This document shows positions 16,903-28,787 of a stretch of DNA of 64,000 nt, piece after piece. Within the stretch, counting starts at the first letter, position 1; the number at the start of each line of letters is the position of its first letter. A program made the position numbers and the translations under genes. The notes under the pieces were generated by a model, which saw only the letters and a program-made list of their open reading frames with translations, was not told where the DNA came from and did no database searches. Origin of the DNA: CAYMDP01 sp964389375. Its GTDB lineage: Bacteria; Bdellovibrionota; Bdellovibrionia; Bdellovibrionales; UBA1609. The DNA lies in the NCBI GenBank assembly GCA_964389375.1, contig CAYMDP010000002.1, positions 59,804-123,803 on the forward strand. The letters are read 5' to 3'.

Positions 16903-18225
16903 GTGAAAACACTTATTTTGTTGGTTCTGATATTTTCCGTTTCGGCGAAGGCAGAAGGCAATTGCTATGGGCATTGCGTCCCTCGGGGGTCTGCCGAGGC
17001 CCTAGGTATGAATGAGTGGCTCCAGCAAGAGGCTCTAAGAGTTGAAGCGGATACGACCATGCAGGCAGCACTTTTAGATAAAGAGACAGCAAAAATCCAG
17101 GCCAAATTTGTAGATGCTAGAGATGACAAAGTTGCCGAACAACTCCTTAAGAAAGATTTGAATTGGGAGCACTCAGATGATGCGGCCCTATTTTTTGTCT
17201 TTCGTGCCCCAAGCCAGTTTACGACCCGTCAAACTGGGTCAAGGACAGGTCTTAGTGTAAAACGGCAAAGCTCGAATATCATGGTGCACCCCTTGAAATT
17301 GGATCATGTCGACGGAGGCCAGCGTTCTCACGTCATCGATGCCATCGGAGAGACGACAAGTATAAACTACGAAATCGGTGATGAGACCAACGAGTTTGCG
17401 ATCTCCGCGAGAATCTATCAACTGGTTGGAGAACCCCAGGGTCTGACAGGTCTGATGGTCAGTGATTCTTTCATCGAGAAGTTTCACGATTTTCAGAAAA
17501 AAAATATTCATAGAAATCAAGGGGACGATATCTATCGACGTCGTGAGGCAGGTTTTAATCGAGTGGTCGTCAATTTATCTGATGGGAATGGAAATCAGTT
17601 TTCTGCCAAAGACGGCGATGCATTTATTCTTCCGATTATCATCAAGCGCGGAAAATTTATTCAGCTTTCAGAGACGGACAAAACGGCCACCACGCTGAAT
17701 GTCGGAGCTCAGGTGGGCATTCCGGTTTCTCGGCCTTTTAATCAGCTTAGCACTGGGGCTTATGCCAATTTGGTTCACCGAAGAGAAATATCAGATCGCT
17801 TAATTCTTCATCTTGCTGCTGGATTTGGTGCGAACCTGCAAAGAAATATTTATGGGGGATACAGCCCCTCGGATCGATCATGGGACTTGTCCTATAACAC
17901 CTCTCTTGCGGCCGGGATTTCTTGTTTGGACAAGGATAAAAAAGGAAAGACTTCATTGATCCTTAGCTACAGCGCTTATAATCCTTTACTTAAAAACTCG
18001 GACTATCGCGCCAGCGATAGTCGCGGCTTTGTGAGTCGTCAATCCAGAGATGCGGTGATGCGATCGGATCGGGCGATTGGTTTGGGTGTTGTTCGGGAGA
18101 GAGGAAAAGACACGATGAAGTTCGAGTGTCAGCAAGATTTTGGAAACCGCAGTGGTCTTTCAAGATTAAATGGAAATAATAACCGAGACTTTTCTTGCAA
18201 CCTTTCTTATGCAAGAGCTTTCTAA
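16903..18225 (+). CDS. Exported, probable outer-membrane-associated protein, 440 aa
   Basis: A GTG start (16903) begins MKTLILLVLIFSVSAKAEG, a clear signal peptide with cleavage after AKA. The start is uncertain because the GAGGG ribosome-site-like run abuts it. The C-terminal part has alternating beta-prone segments with glycine and aromatic residues (VGAQVGIPVSR, GAYANLVHRRE) and ends in Phe (NLSYARAF), as many outer-membrane barrels do. The first ~150 mature residues look like a soluble domain. No family is recognised; the outer-membrane location is inferred. Confidence 0.65.
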   Translation: MKTLILLVLIFSVSAKAEGNCYGHCVPRGSAEALGMNEWLQQEALRVEADTTMQAALLDKETAKIQAKFVDARDDKVAEQLLKKDLNWEHSDDAALFFVFRAPSQFTTRQTGSRTGLSVKRQSSNIMVHPLKLDHVDGGQRSHVIDAIGETTSINYEIGDETNEFAISARIYQLVGEPQGLTGLMVSDSFIEKFHDFQKKNIHRNQGDDIYRRREAGFNRVVVNLSDGNGNQFSAKDGDAFILPIIIKRGKFIQLSETDKTATTLNVGAQVGIPVSRPFNQLSTGAYANLVHRREISDRLILHLAAGFGANLQRNIYGGYSPSDRSWDLSYNTSLAAGISCLDKDKKGKTSLILSYSAYNPLLKNSDYRASDSRGFVSRQSRDAVMRSDRAIGLGVVRERGKDTMKFECQQDFGNRSGLSRLNGNNNRDFSCNLSYARAF

Positions 18226-18327
18226 AAGAAATCGCGAGATGGCTCGAAAGAAGCCGATTCAAAAAAAGTGAGCCGATTTCTCATAACACAGAAGTGCGAA
18301 GAATTTTTTAAAGGGTGTATGCACGAC

Positions 18328-19299
18328 TTAGCCGGCGATCTGCTGTTTCATTTTAAAGAGAATCGAATAAAGCGCCTTTAACATGTCCCCGTCGTACTTC
18401 GAGGCAAGCTTCTCATTCATAAAATTTAAAGCATCGGTCGGGGTCATGGGATTATTATAAGATCTTTTTGTGGTTAGGGCGTCGTAGGTATCCGTGATGG
18501 CAACAATTCGAGCCATCGGATGAATTTCTTCTCCGAGTAATTTTTGTGGATAGCCGTTCCCTGCAAAATTCTCGTGATGCTCGAAGCAGCAGGCCTTGAT
18601 CGCGTCAGAGGCATTCACCTTATCCAAAATCAACAAACCATATTCAGGATGCTTCGACATCTGAGCCCACTCGACATCGTCAAGAGGGCCATTTTTGCAG
18701 ATGATATCTACGCTAACATGTCTTTTGCCTACGTCATGCAAAAGTGCACCTTGTCCAAGCTCGGCCAATTCATCGCCGCGAAAGCCTGTAACATATCCAA
18801 GTCCAAGGCTATAGATGCCGACATCAAGAGAATGATTGTAAGTGTAGAAATCGTGACTCGATAGGCCGATCAAGTGCGCCATGGCGTCGGGGTCTTCGTT
18901 CATCAAAGAAATAAACTCATTGATCATCGTGCGGGATTCGGTCAAAGCCTTTTCAACATCTGGGTTCTCAAAAAGTTCTTCAACTAAAGACAAAGAGCTT
19001 TCTCGTAACATGACCGCTTTTTCAGCAGAGGAAAGTTTGTCGCTGCTCATGTGGTCATGGATATATTTTTTGTAATTCGCTCGCTCAGTACTTAGCAGAA
19101 AGAACTGATCCGGAGCTTGCCGTTCGAATTTCTCGATCTTTTGAACGGCGAGGGAATCGCCAACTCGAAGGTAGTGGATGTATTTTCCATTCACCAAGAC
19201 ATAAAGGTCAAAAGGGACCGGAGTCGCGGGATGAATCGAATTTAGTCGAACCTTTAAGTACTTAGTATCCTGCATGCTTTTAGTCTGCCATGGAGTCAT
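18328..19299 (-). CDS. HD-GYP domain protein (putative cyclic-di-GMP phosphodiesterase)
   Basis: The product (323 aa) has an N-terminal domain of about 130 residues, rich in beta-prone segments, followed by an HD-GYP domain. The HD pair is in GALLHDVGKRH. Further conserved pieces are HPEYGLLIL, FEHHENFAGNGYP and ARIVAITDTYDALTTKRSYN. The GYP triad is intact, but the usual Asp of HHExxDGxGYP is Ala here. HD-GYP proteins hydrolyse cyclic-di-GMP; activity is likely but the substitution makes it uncertain. GGAG precedes ATG 19299. It is divergent from recG, 36 bp away. Confidence 0.88.
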   Translation of the reverse strand: MTPWQTKSMQDTKYLKVRLNSIHPATPVPFDLYVLVNGKYIHYLRVGDSLAVQKIEKFERQAPDQFFLLSTERANYKKYIHDHMSSDKLSSAEKAVMLRESSLSLVEELFENPDVEKALTESRTMINEFISLMNEDPDAMAHLIGLSSHDFYTYNHSLDVGIYSLGLGYVTGFRGDELAELGQGALLHDVGKRHVSVDIICKNGPLDDVEWAQMSKHPEYGLLILDKVNASDAIKACCFEHHENFAGNGYPQKLLGEEIHPMARIVAITDTYDALTTKRSYNNPMTPTDALNFMNEKLASKYDGDMLKALYSILFKMKQQIAG

Positions 19300-19335
19300 T
19301 GACTCTCCAAGTAAAGATGGCTAATTGATCAAGAG

Positions 19336-21465
19336 ATGGCGGTACACATTGACACACCCGTGCAATTCCTTAAGGGAGTTGGCCCAAAGTTGGGGGATAT
19401 TCTTCATCGGCGTGGTATTTCAACCGTGTCGGATCTGCTTGAGTTTTACCCTCGCGCCTATGAAGACCGCAGAGCCGCCCGCAGTATTTCGAGCCTCGAG
19501 CCCGATCAATTGGTCAGCATCAAAGCACAAGTCTTAAAATTAAGATCCATGACCCTGGGGCGCAGTCACAGAAAACTTTACGAGATGCTTGTCGGTGACG
19601 AGACTGGACGTATCTCCTGCAAATTTTTTCGAGTTCCCTATAAGGGCTACTTCGAAAGATTCGAGCCCCATCAAAAGGTCCGGGTTATGGGTCGAGTGAC
19701 TCTTTATCGCGGAGTCAAAGAATTCCATCATCCCGACATTCACCCTCTTCAAGAAGGGGAGGTTGAAGAAGATATTTTGCTTCCGATTTACACCGAGACC
19801 GAGGGCTTAAGTCCACAGAAGCTGCGCAAGATGATCGAGGCCGCCTTGCTTGCCTTAAAAGAGCCAAAGAAAGAATCACCCAAAGATTGGAAGGGAAAAA
19901 AAGATCTTTATCAAGACCCACCTTCAGATCCGCTTCCCGAGTGGTTAAAGACGAAGTATCAATTGCCCGAACGGCTGGATGCGCTTTCGCAAATTCATTA
20001 CCCACCTCACGAAGAAAGTGACTTGTTTTTAAAGTATCAATCCCCTTCTCAAAGACGAATTATCTTCGATGAATTCTTTTGGCTTGAGCTTCATATGGCG
20101 ATGAAGCGGGTCGGGATTGAGCGAGAGCATTCTGAGCCTTTACAGGCTAAGGGTGAATGGGTTGAAAAGTTAAAGGCTAGTTTGCCTTTTCAGCTCACCG
20201 CGGCTCAGGTTCGGTCTTTTGAAGAAATAAAATTGGATTTGGCAAAAACTCATCCGATGCACCGTTTAGTTCAAGGAGATGTAGGATCAGGAAAAACATT
20301 AGTGGCCCTGATGTCTGCGGTTTTGGCTGCCGAGTCCGGCTTTCAGTCTACGATCATGGTCCCGACCGAAATTTTGGCGGAACAACATTTTTTAGGCGCG
20401 CAAAAAATATTTACTCCTCTTGGACTTAAAGTTTGCCTGTTGACCGGTAGTACAAAGGCTTCTGAACGCGAAAAACTTCTGGCGGATTTAAAGTCAGGAG
20501 TGATTCATCTTTGCATTGGCACTCACGCTTTGATCGAAGACGAAGTGGAGTTTAAAAAACTTGGCCTCGTCATCATTGATGAGCAGCATCGCTTTGGGGT
20601 TCAACAAAGATCTTTGTTAAAAGCCAAAGGACTATCACCTCACTTTTTGGTGATGACTGCGACTCCCATCCCCAGAACCTTAGCGATGACAGTGTACGGG
20701 GATTTGGATGTTTCAGTTATTGATGAACTTCCAAAGGGACGCCAAGCCATAGTAACTCGCAAGGTCTTTGATAATAAGCGGCCCAAAGTTATGGATTTCA
20801 TGAAGGAGCAGGTTCAAAAAGGGCGGCAGGCCTATATTGTTTATCCACTGGTCGAAGAGAGCGAAAAAATTGATCTAAAAAACGCGATCGAAGAATTCGA
20901 AAAGCTAAGCAAACAGTTTCCAGACATCCGCTTCGGACTTCTGCACGGCAGAATGAAGGCCCAAGAAAAAGACGCCATCATGCAGAGCTTTAGAAAAGGC
21001 GAAATCCAAGTTTTAGTTTCGACCACAGTGATCGAAGTCGGCGTCGATGTGCCGAACGCAAATCTAATGATCATCGAACATGCCGAGCGCTTCGGACTTT
21101 CGCAACTGCATCAGCTACGCGGAAGAGTCGGGCGAGGCAGTCACAAAAGCTTTTGTGTTTTAGTCCTGGGCTACGCCGTTTCAGAAGAATCAAAAAGACG
21201 AGCCGAGATCATGGAAATGACCAGTGACGGCTTCAAAATTGCCGAAGCAGATCTAGAGATTCGCGGTCCTGGAGAATTCCTAGGAAGACGTCAATCCGGC
21301 CTTCCTGGCTTCAAACTAGCAAACCTAGTCAGAGATGTCCGAACACTCCAAGACGCAAGACAAGCTGCATTTGAGTTAATCAAAAAGGATCCAGATCTTA
21401 AGAATTCCGAACATAAAGCCCTAAAGCTTGAATTCGAAAAAGCCCGCCTAACCATGACCGGCTAG
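19336..21465 (+). CDS. recG: ATP-dependent DNA helicase RecG
   Basis: RecG reverses stalled forks and processes branched DNA. The 709-aa product has the N-terminal wedge/OB domain (LLEFYPRAYEDRR, then VRVMGRVTLYRG). The helicase motifs are Walker A GDVGSGKTLVAL (around residue 313), DEQH in IIDEQHRFG (around 417), TATPIPRTLAMT (around 441) and the C-terminal QLRGRVGRG with the TRG region. All are intact. Two copies of a palindromic repeat follow the stop. Confidence 0.96.
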   Translation: MAVHIDTPVQFLKGVGPKLGDILHRRGISTVSDLLEFYPRAYEDRRAARSISSLEPDQLVSIKAQVLKLRSMTLGRSHRKLYEMLVGDETGRISCKFFRVPYKGYFERFEPHQKVRVMGRVTLYRGVKEFHHPDIHPLQEGEVEEDILLPIYTETEGLSPQKLRKMIEAALLALKEPKKESPKDWKGKKDLYQDPPSDPLPEWLKTKYQLPERLDALSQIHYPPHEESDLFLKYQSPSQRRIIFDEFFWLELHMAMKRVGIEREHSEPLQAKGEWVEKLKASLPFQLTAAQVRSFEEIKLDLAKTHPMHRLVQGDVGSGKTLVALMSAVLAAESGFQSTIMVPTEILAEQHFLGAQKIFTPLGLKVCLLTGSTKASEREKLLADLKSGVIHLCIGTHALIEDEVEFKKLGLVIIDEQHRFGVQQRSLLKAKGLSPHFLVMTATPIPRTLAMTVYGDLDVSVIDELPKGRQAIVTRKVFDNKRPKVMDFMKEQVQKGRQAYIVYPLVEESEKIDLKNAIEEFEKLSKQFPDIRFGLLHGRMKAQEKDAIMQSFRKGEIQVLVSTTVIEVGVDVPNANLMIIEHAERFGLSQLHQLRGRVGRGSHKSFCVLVLGYAVSEESKRRAEIMEMTSDGFKIAEADLEIRGPGEFLGRRQSGLPGFKLANLVRDVRTLQDARQAAFELIKKDPDLKNSEHKALKLEFEKARLTMTG

Positions 21466-21474
21466 TTCGAAGAC

Positions 21475-21623
21475 GGATCCTATTTTATTTTAAAAAGTGC
21501 TCCGCCTCAGCCGTCGAACATCCTCGGTCGGCCCTCCTGAGTGAACATAATAGTCAGGAATATATTTGGGCCGCCCTGCGGAACTAGTCTTCGGCGGACA
21601 CTTTATAAAATAAAAATGGATCC
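21475..21623 (+). repeat. Palindromic repeat element, copy A
   Basis: Imperfect terminal arms (21475-21499 against 21599-21623; GGATCC...AAAGTG with CACTTT...GGATCC) enclose a core. The core contains GCTCCGCCTCAGCCGTCGAA, then CTCGGTCGG, a central GGCCC/GGGCC stem and GACTAG-like CTAGTCTTCGGCGGA. The apical loop holds an extra hairpin (TCCTGA/TCAGGA) absent from copy B. It begins 10 bp after recG. The core is nearly identical to the reverse complement of copy B, so this is a repeated, MITE-like or REP-like unit. It may also end recG transcription. Confidence 0.75.
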
Positions 21624-21795
21624 GCCATCTCCGCCGAAGAATGACATGGGTGTGGCGATTCCAATCTGTTGCTGACGCAGAAATTTTTGCTTAAGCGAGG
21701 CGCGACCACGATGGACTAGCGCAGACCATTGGAGGAGGGGCACCAAAGCTCTAAGGTTAGATATTGGAAAAGGGTTTCAATTAGACCGGTTAGTT

Positions 21796-21930
21796 CGAAG
21801 GCAGTTCATTTTTTAATTTTGAAAAGTGTCCGCCGAAGACTAGTTTCGCAGGGCGGGCCAAAGGCCCGACCGAGAATGTTCGACGGCTGAGGCGGAGCAC
21901 TTTTCAAAATTAAAAAATGATCTGCCTTCG
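21796..21930 (-). repeat. Palindromic repeat element, copy B (inverted relative to A)
   Basis: Arms of 33 bp (21796-21828 against 21898-21930) pair with a single mismatch. TCCGCC/GGCGGA then pair inside, and CGGGCC-AAA-GGCCCG forms an apical hairpin (21854-21868). About 20 unpaired bases lie on each side between these stems and are conserved with copy A. The element lies in the opposite orientation to copy A, 172 bp away, and 23 bp beyond the stop of the minus-strand gene at 21954. The 21624-21795 stretch between the copies holds no gene that I can see. Confidence 0.78.
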
Positions 21931-21953
21931 CGCCAGCCGCATATTCTTAGGAC

Positions 21954-22868
21954 TTAGTAGTAAACCGCGAGCTGAACAGTTCCGACGCTCGGAGTTCCCT
22001 GAGATGTTCTATTAAACATAGTGTGGTAGCTCGCAAACAAGCCCATGTTGACGGTTGAAGTTCTAAAGAACTTCATACCGGCCGTCGCATTTACGCCCCA
22101 GCCTGAGGCTTTGTTCTCAATGCAGTCACTAAAGATTGAAACCCAGCAAGAGTCATCCGCGCGAGCCGTAGCATATCCAACTCGGCCACCTATGAAAGGA
22201 GAATGCTTTGAACGACTGAAGTAGTACTCTCCACCCAAAGAGAAATCCGTGTAGCTTGAATCATCATCACCCTGACCATTGTGGATCAGCCAAGTTAGAT
22301 TCACGCCGAAGTCAGGATCTAAACCCCAAAGGTAGCCGATTGAAAAAGTGAATCCGCCGCCTTCTGATTTAAGATTCGATGACCAGCCGGGGCCGAAACC
22401 AATAATCCACTGACGAGTGGCTTGGTAGCGGCGAGTGTTTAGGGTCTCTTCGGCTTCGGTAATGTTGGTGACGTCCGCAGTGCTCTCGACAGACTTTTGA
22501 TTCAAGACGGCCGGGACTAGGCGAGCGACGACGGTGTCGATGTCAGACATCGTGGCAACCTTCATCCTTTGGCTAAAAAGGTTCTGACCCTCTTTGGATT
22601 GCTTGGTTAGCCCAAGGACGTAAGAGTCTCCAAGTTTAAGAAGCTGAGAGTTCAGGATAATTTCTGCCGTCTCAGCAGAATCAACAGACGAGTAACCCTC
22701 TTCTTGGATGACGCTCATTTTAATAAGTTCTTGAACGGTCGCCTTGCTGTCCTCTTTGATGCCCTTTCCGGTGGGTTCAGAGACGTAGACATTGCGTGCC
22801 AAAACAGGCAAGGACAGAGTCAAAAGTAGCAGGCTTAAAACTGGAAATCGCAGAAAATTTGCTGTCAT
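21954..22868 (-). CDS. Probable outer-membrane beta-barrel protein, 304 aa
   Basis: The N-terminus (FLRFPVLSLLLLTLSLPVLA) is a Sec signal. A ribosome site AAGGAT precedes ATG 22868. Residues about 25-140 look like a soluble periplasmic domain (VYVSEPTGKG, SVDSAETAEIILNSQLLKLGDSYVLGL). From about residue 150 the sequence has barrel-like strands (WIIGFGPGW, FTFSIGYLWG, DFSLGGEYYF, PFIGGRVGYAT) and ends in VQLAVYY, a C-terminal aromatic signature of outer-membrane proteins. No specific family is named; barrel identity is inferred from pattern. Confidence 0.72.
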   Translation of the reverse strand: MTANFLRFPVLSLLLLTLSLPVLARNVYVSEPTGKGIKEDSKATVQELIKMSVIQEEGYSSVDSAETAEIILNSQLLKLGDSYVLGLTKQSKEGQNLFSQRMKVATMSDIDTVVARLVPAVLNQKSVESTADVTNITEAEETLNTRRYQATRQWIIGFGPGWSSNLKSEGGGFTFSIGYLWGLDPDFGVNLTWLIHNGQGDDDSSYTDFSLGGEYYFSRSKHSPFIGGRVGYATARADDSCWVSIFSDCIENKASGWGVNATAGMKFFRTSTVNMGLFASYHTMFNRTSQGTPSVGTVQLAVYY

Positions 22869-23007
22869 GGGGCCATCCTTCTTGAATTTGTTCGAGTTTC
22901 TAGCACAGGGCAGGCAACTGGGTTAGGACTTTTTTCGCTCCTTATGCTCGGTTGTAAGCTGATGGTTTTCTGAAAAACTTTCAACTTGTCTGTCCAATTC
23001 TTAACAA

Positions 23008-23036
23008 TTGATAACTCGTGTCAAAAATGCTATAAC
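23008..23036 (+). promoter_or_regulatory. Sigma70-type promoter of carD
   Basis: TTGATA (23008-23013), a 17-bp spacer and TATAAC (23031-23036) match the consensus in 5/6 and 5/6 positions. Transcription would begin near 23043, leaving a leader of about 47 nt before the GGAGG ribosome site and ATG 23090. It is the best promoter that I see in the window. Confidence 0.62.
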
Positions 23037-23089
23037 TTTGCCTGCTTTTCACAACCAGTCCACTGGTCCTGATTCGGAGGTCTTTAGTA

Positions 23090-23581
23090 ATGCTTGAATT
23101 TAAGGTTGGCGACAACGCCGTCTATCCTGGTTACGGTGTGGGTCAAATCACTTCAATTGAAGTCAAAGAGATCTCTGGAAACAAATTGGCCTTCTATTCG
23201 ATTAAAATCCTAGAAAGTGGCATGAAGATCATGGTTCCGACTTCGAATGCGGCCTCTGTGGGACTACGTCCCATTATCTCTAAAGATGAGGCCTCAAAGG
23301 TTATTAGCATTTTAAAAGAGCGAGACGTTAAGGTCGACAATCAGACCTGGAACCGTCGTTATCGCGAGTATATGGAAAAGATTAAGACGGGTTCTGTTTA
23401 TGAAATCGCAGAAGTCCTTAGGGATCTATTCGTTCTTAAGGTCGATAAAGAGCTAAGCTTTGGCGAGCGTAAGATGCTTGATACTGCGCGAGGTCTATTG
23501 CTTAAAGAACTCGCTTTGGCCACAGGCACTGTAGAGCTTAAAGAAGAAGGCGAAGAAGTCGCTGCAATCTTTGGTCTTTAA
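23090..23581 (+). CDS. carD: CarD/CdnL-family RNA polymerase-binding regulator
   Basis: CarD-family proteins bind the RNA polymerase beta subunit and stabilise open complexes. The product (163 aa) has the Tudor-like N-terminal domain FKVGDNAVYPGYGVGQITSIE (residues 4-24) and the C-terminal helical domain with WNRRYREYMEKIKTGSVYEIAEVLRDLF (about 85-112) and LSFGERKMLDTARGLLLKEL. These match CdnL-type proteins of myxobacteria and Bdellovibrio relatives. A strong ribosome site (GGAGG) precedes ATG 23090. The gene is monocistronic or leads into gltX 113 bp later. Confidence 0.93.
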   Translation: MLEFKVGDNAVYPGYGVGQITSIEVKEISGNKLAFYSIKILESGMKIMVPTSNAASVGLRPIISKDEASKVISILKERDVKVDNQTWNRRYREYMEKIKTGSVYEIAEVLRDLFVLKVDKELSFGERKMLDTARGLLLKELALATGTVELKEEGEEVAAIFGL

Positions 23582-23694
23582 TTCCAGACGCAATTAGGTC
23601 CAGCCCGACTCAGTCCATCATTGTCAAACCCCCTAGGTCTTCGATATGACTGAAGCTTCAGTCTTTCGAATCTCAATTGCCGAGGGAGCCCCAT

Positions 23695-25170
23695 ATGTCC
23701 TCATCTGATTCAGTCCGAGTCCGTTTTGCTCCAAGCCCCACAGGATATCTTCATGTGGGTGGTGCTCGCACGGCACTTTATAATTATCTCTTCGCCAAAC
23801 ATCACGGCGGAAAATTTATTCTTAGAATTGAAGACACGGATCAGGAACGAAGTACTGAAGAGTCTTTGCGAATGCAAATCGATGATTTGGTTTGGCTTGG
23901 GCTGAAGTGGGATGAAGGCCCAGATCCAAAGACGCTTGAAGACCATGGACCCCATGGGCCTTATCGACAAAGTCAGCGGCAACATATCTATAAAGAGCAG
24001 GCCGAGCTTTTGTTGAAATCAGGCAATGCCTACTACTGTTTTTTAACAGACGAAGAAATCGAAGCCCAAAGACAAAAATCTATGGCAGAAGGGCGACCTC
24101 CCCAAGTGGATAGTCCCTATCGAGATTGGGATCTTCAAGACGCACTTAAAAAAATTAAAGAAGGAGCCTCAGCCGTTGTTCGTTTTAAAGTTCAAGGCGC
24201 AAAACGAGATTATGTCTTAAAAGATCTAGTTCGCGGAGATGTGAATTTTCCTTCTGACATGGTCGGAGACTTTGTGCTTTTGCGTTCGACCGGAATGCCG
24301 GTTTATAACTTTTGCTGCGCCATCGATGATGCATTGATGAAGATCACTCATGTCTTTCGAGCTGAAGAGCATTTATCAAATACCTTAAGACAAATGATGA
24401 TCTACGAGGCGCTTGGCTTGCCACTTCCGCAGTTTGGTCATCTTTCGATTATTCTTGGGGCGGATCGACAAAAACTAAGTAAGCGTCATGGTGCCACAAG
24501 CTGCAATGAATACATGAAGGCGGGGTTTTTACCTGAGGCTTTATTGAATTTTATGGCTTTGTTGGGTTGGAGTTCTCCAGAGGGACAAGAAATCTTGACG
24601 ATGGAAGAGCTTGCGCGATTGTTTTCTCCAGAGCGTTTGCATTCGGCGGCAGCTGTTTTTGACGAAGTGAAGTTGAAGTGGGTGAATGCCTCTCATTTGC
24701 GTGCCCTTCCTCATGGGGAGCTGTGGAAAAGACTTCAGCCAACTTTCCAAGAAGCTAAGCTTGATTTGCCGCAAGATCCCGATTGGGTCGACCGCTCTTT
24801 AAGTTTAATGAAAAGCTCGATGGAAACTCTTTCTGATGCGGCCAATCTGTATCAGCCGCTTTCTAAGACTCCAGTTCCAGTGACCGACGAAGGAAAAGAG
24901 ACTTTGGCTTGGGACACTTCGCGCTCAGTTGTCTTAAAATGGAAAGAGCTTGTCGAAAAACATCCGGCAGAAGTTTTAACTGAAGCCGATTTTTTGTCGA
25001 TTCAAGAAGAAGTTAAAAATGCCTGTGCCGTAAAGGGAAAACATTTGTTTATGCCCATTCGAGTTGCGGTGATTGGAAAACCTCATGGAGCTGAACTGAA
25101 AGAGTTAATTCCCTTGATGTCGAAGGCTTCTTTGATCAAGCGTGCTGATGTGGCTTTGGGGCTTTGCTAG
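23695..25170 (+). CDS. gltX: Glutamyl-tRNA synthetase
   Basis: The enzyme charges tRNA-Glu. The likely start is ATG 23695 (MSSSDSVRVRFAPSPTGYLHVGGARTAL) after a GAGGGA ribosome site; an upstream in-frame codon at 23677 is less likely. The 491-aa product has the class I signature HVGG (HIGH-like) at about residue 20 and the KLSKR version of KMSKS in RQKLSKRHGATS. The Glu-specific LRIEDTDQERSTEES is present. Whether it is discriminating or also charges tRNA-Gln cannot be told from the window. Confidence 0.96.
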   Translation: MSSSDSVRVRFAPSPTGYLHVGGARTALYNYLFAKHHGGKFILRIEDTDQERSTEESLRMQIDDLVWLGLKWDEGPDPKTLEDHGPHGPYRQSQRQHIYKEQAELLLKSGNAYYCFLTDEEIEAQRQKSMAEGRPPQVDSPYRDWDLQDALKKIKEGASAVVRFKVQGAKRDYVLKDLVRGDVNFPSDMVGDFVLLRSTGMPVYNFCCAIDDALMKITHVFRAEEHLSNTLRQMMIYEALGLPLPQFGHLSIILGADRQKLSKRHGATSCNEYMKAGFLPEALLNFMALLGWSSPEGQEILTMEELARLFSPERLHSAAAVFDEVKLKWVNASHLRALPHGELWKRLQPTFQEAKLDLPQDPDWVDRSLSLMKSSMETLSDAANLYQPLSKTPVPVTDEGKETLAWDTSRSVVLKWKELVEKHPAEVLTEADFLSIQEEVKNACAVKGKHLFMPIRVAVIGKPHGAELKELIPLMSKASLIKRADVALGLC

Positions 25171-25215
25171 CTTCAATTAAAAGTTTTGTACTGAACGAGA
25201 ACTTTAGGAGTAGAT

Positions 25216-26654
25216 GTGTCGATTCAAATTTATAACTCTGAGACTCAAAAAAAAGAAGTCTTTACTCCCGTTCACCCGGGTGAAGTGCGAATGTATGTTT
25301 GTGGACCTACGGTCTATGACTACCTTCATGTCGGCAACTTTAGAGGTGCCATTTTTTTTAATATGGTCCGCAATTGGTTCGAGCACCGCGAGTATCAAGT
25401 CACCTATGTCTACAATTATACAGACGTTGACGACAAAATTATTAAGCGAGCTGCCGAAGAAGGGGTCGATCACCAAGAAGTTGCTGAAAAATATATTCTT
25501 GAATTTCAGAAAGACTATGAATCTTTAAAACTTCGACCCCACACACATAATCCAAGAGTGACTACCCATATGGCGAACATCATTCGGTTTGTGCAGGATC
25601 TGGTCGACAAAGAAAAAGCCTATGTGGTTGGCGGAGATGTTTATTTTAATGTGAAAAGTTATTCCGAATACGGGAAGCTAAGTCATAAAAATATCGATGA
25701 TATGGAAGCGGGATTTCGTATTGAAGTCGATGCTCGAAAAAAACATTCGGCGGATTTTGCTTTGTGGAAATCGGCAAAACCCGGCGAGCCCAGCTGGCCT
25801 TCTCCTTGGGGAGAGGGACGTCCTGGATGGCATATCGAATGCTCTGCAATGATTAAGACTTTGCTTGGAGATACGATTGATATTCATGGTGGCGGAATGG
25901 ATTTGATTTTCCCTCATCATGAAAATGAAATTGCGCAAAGTGAAGCCTGCACGGGAAAGCCTTTCGTAAAATACTGGATGCATAACAATATGCTTCAGTT
26001 TGGAAATCAAAAAATGTCGAAGTCCCTCGGCAATGTCAGAACAGGACGAGGTTTTTTAGAAGAGTACAATGGCGAGATCTTAAAATATATGATGCTTTCA
26101 GCTCACTATCGAAGCACTTTGGATTTTTCTGACGCTCAAGTGGATTTGGCTATTGCAGGACTTGCCCGAGTGTACTCAAGCCTGGCTTTGGCCGAAAAAA
26201 TCATTGGGATGACTTTAGAGCTTGTGCCCCTTCCCGAGAAATTTGCAAAAGCCATTCAGGATGCAAGTCTTGGAATTGAGCAGGTCATGGATGATGACTT
26301 TAATACACCAGAAGTCTTTGCGCGTATTTTTGAAGTCGTAAGACTTTTTAATAGTTTGTGCCGAGTCCCTGGCAAAGTGGGTCCTGAGAAAAAAGCCATC
26401 GCGGAGGTCTTTTTCCATTGGCTGAAAAATCAGGGCTCATTTTTAGCTCTGTTTCAAGAGTCCCCCAAAGAATACTTAACAACTTTGGATGATATGCTTC
26501 TTGGTCGTAAAGGCTTAAAGCGGGAAGTGATCGATGCTCTTGTGATCGAGCGAACGGATGCTCGCAAGTCTAAGGATTTTAAACGTTCAGACGAGATTCG
26601 AGATCAATTGCTCGCGCTCGGCATTGCGGTGCAAGACAGCCCGGAAGGCTCTGA

Positions 26655-26673
<19 letters not shown>
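25216..26673 (+). CDS. cysS: Cysteinyl-tRNA synthetase
   Basis: The enzyme charges tRNA-Cys; the matching tRNA-Cys(GCA) gene is at 41061. It has a GTG start (25216) after TTAGGAG. The product is 485 aa. The HIGH-like motif is in CGPTVYDYLHVGNFRGAIFF (about residues 29-48), the zinc residues include that Cys and those in GWHIECSAM, and KMSKSLGN lies around residue 269. The C-terminal part ends in the usual DALVIERTDARKSKDFKRSDEIRDQL. The uvrB start overlaps its 3' end by 19 bp. Confidence 0.96.
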
Positions 26674-28783
<2,110 letters not shown>

Positions 28784-28787
<4 letters not shown>

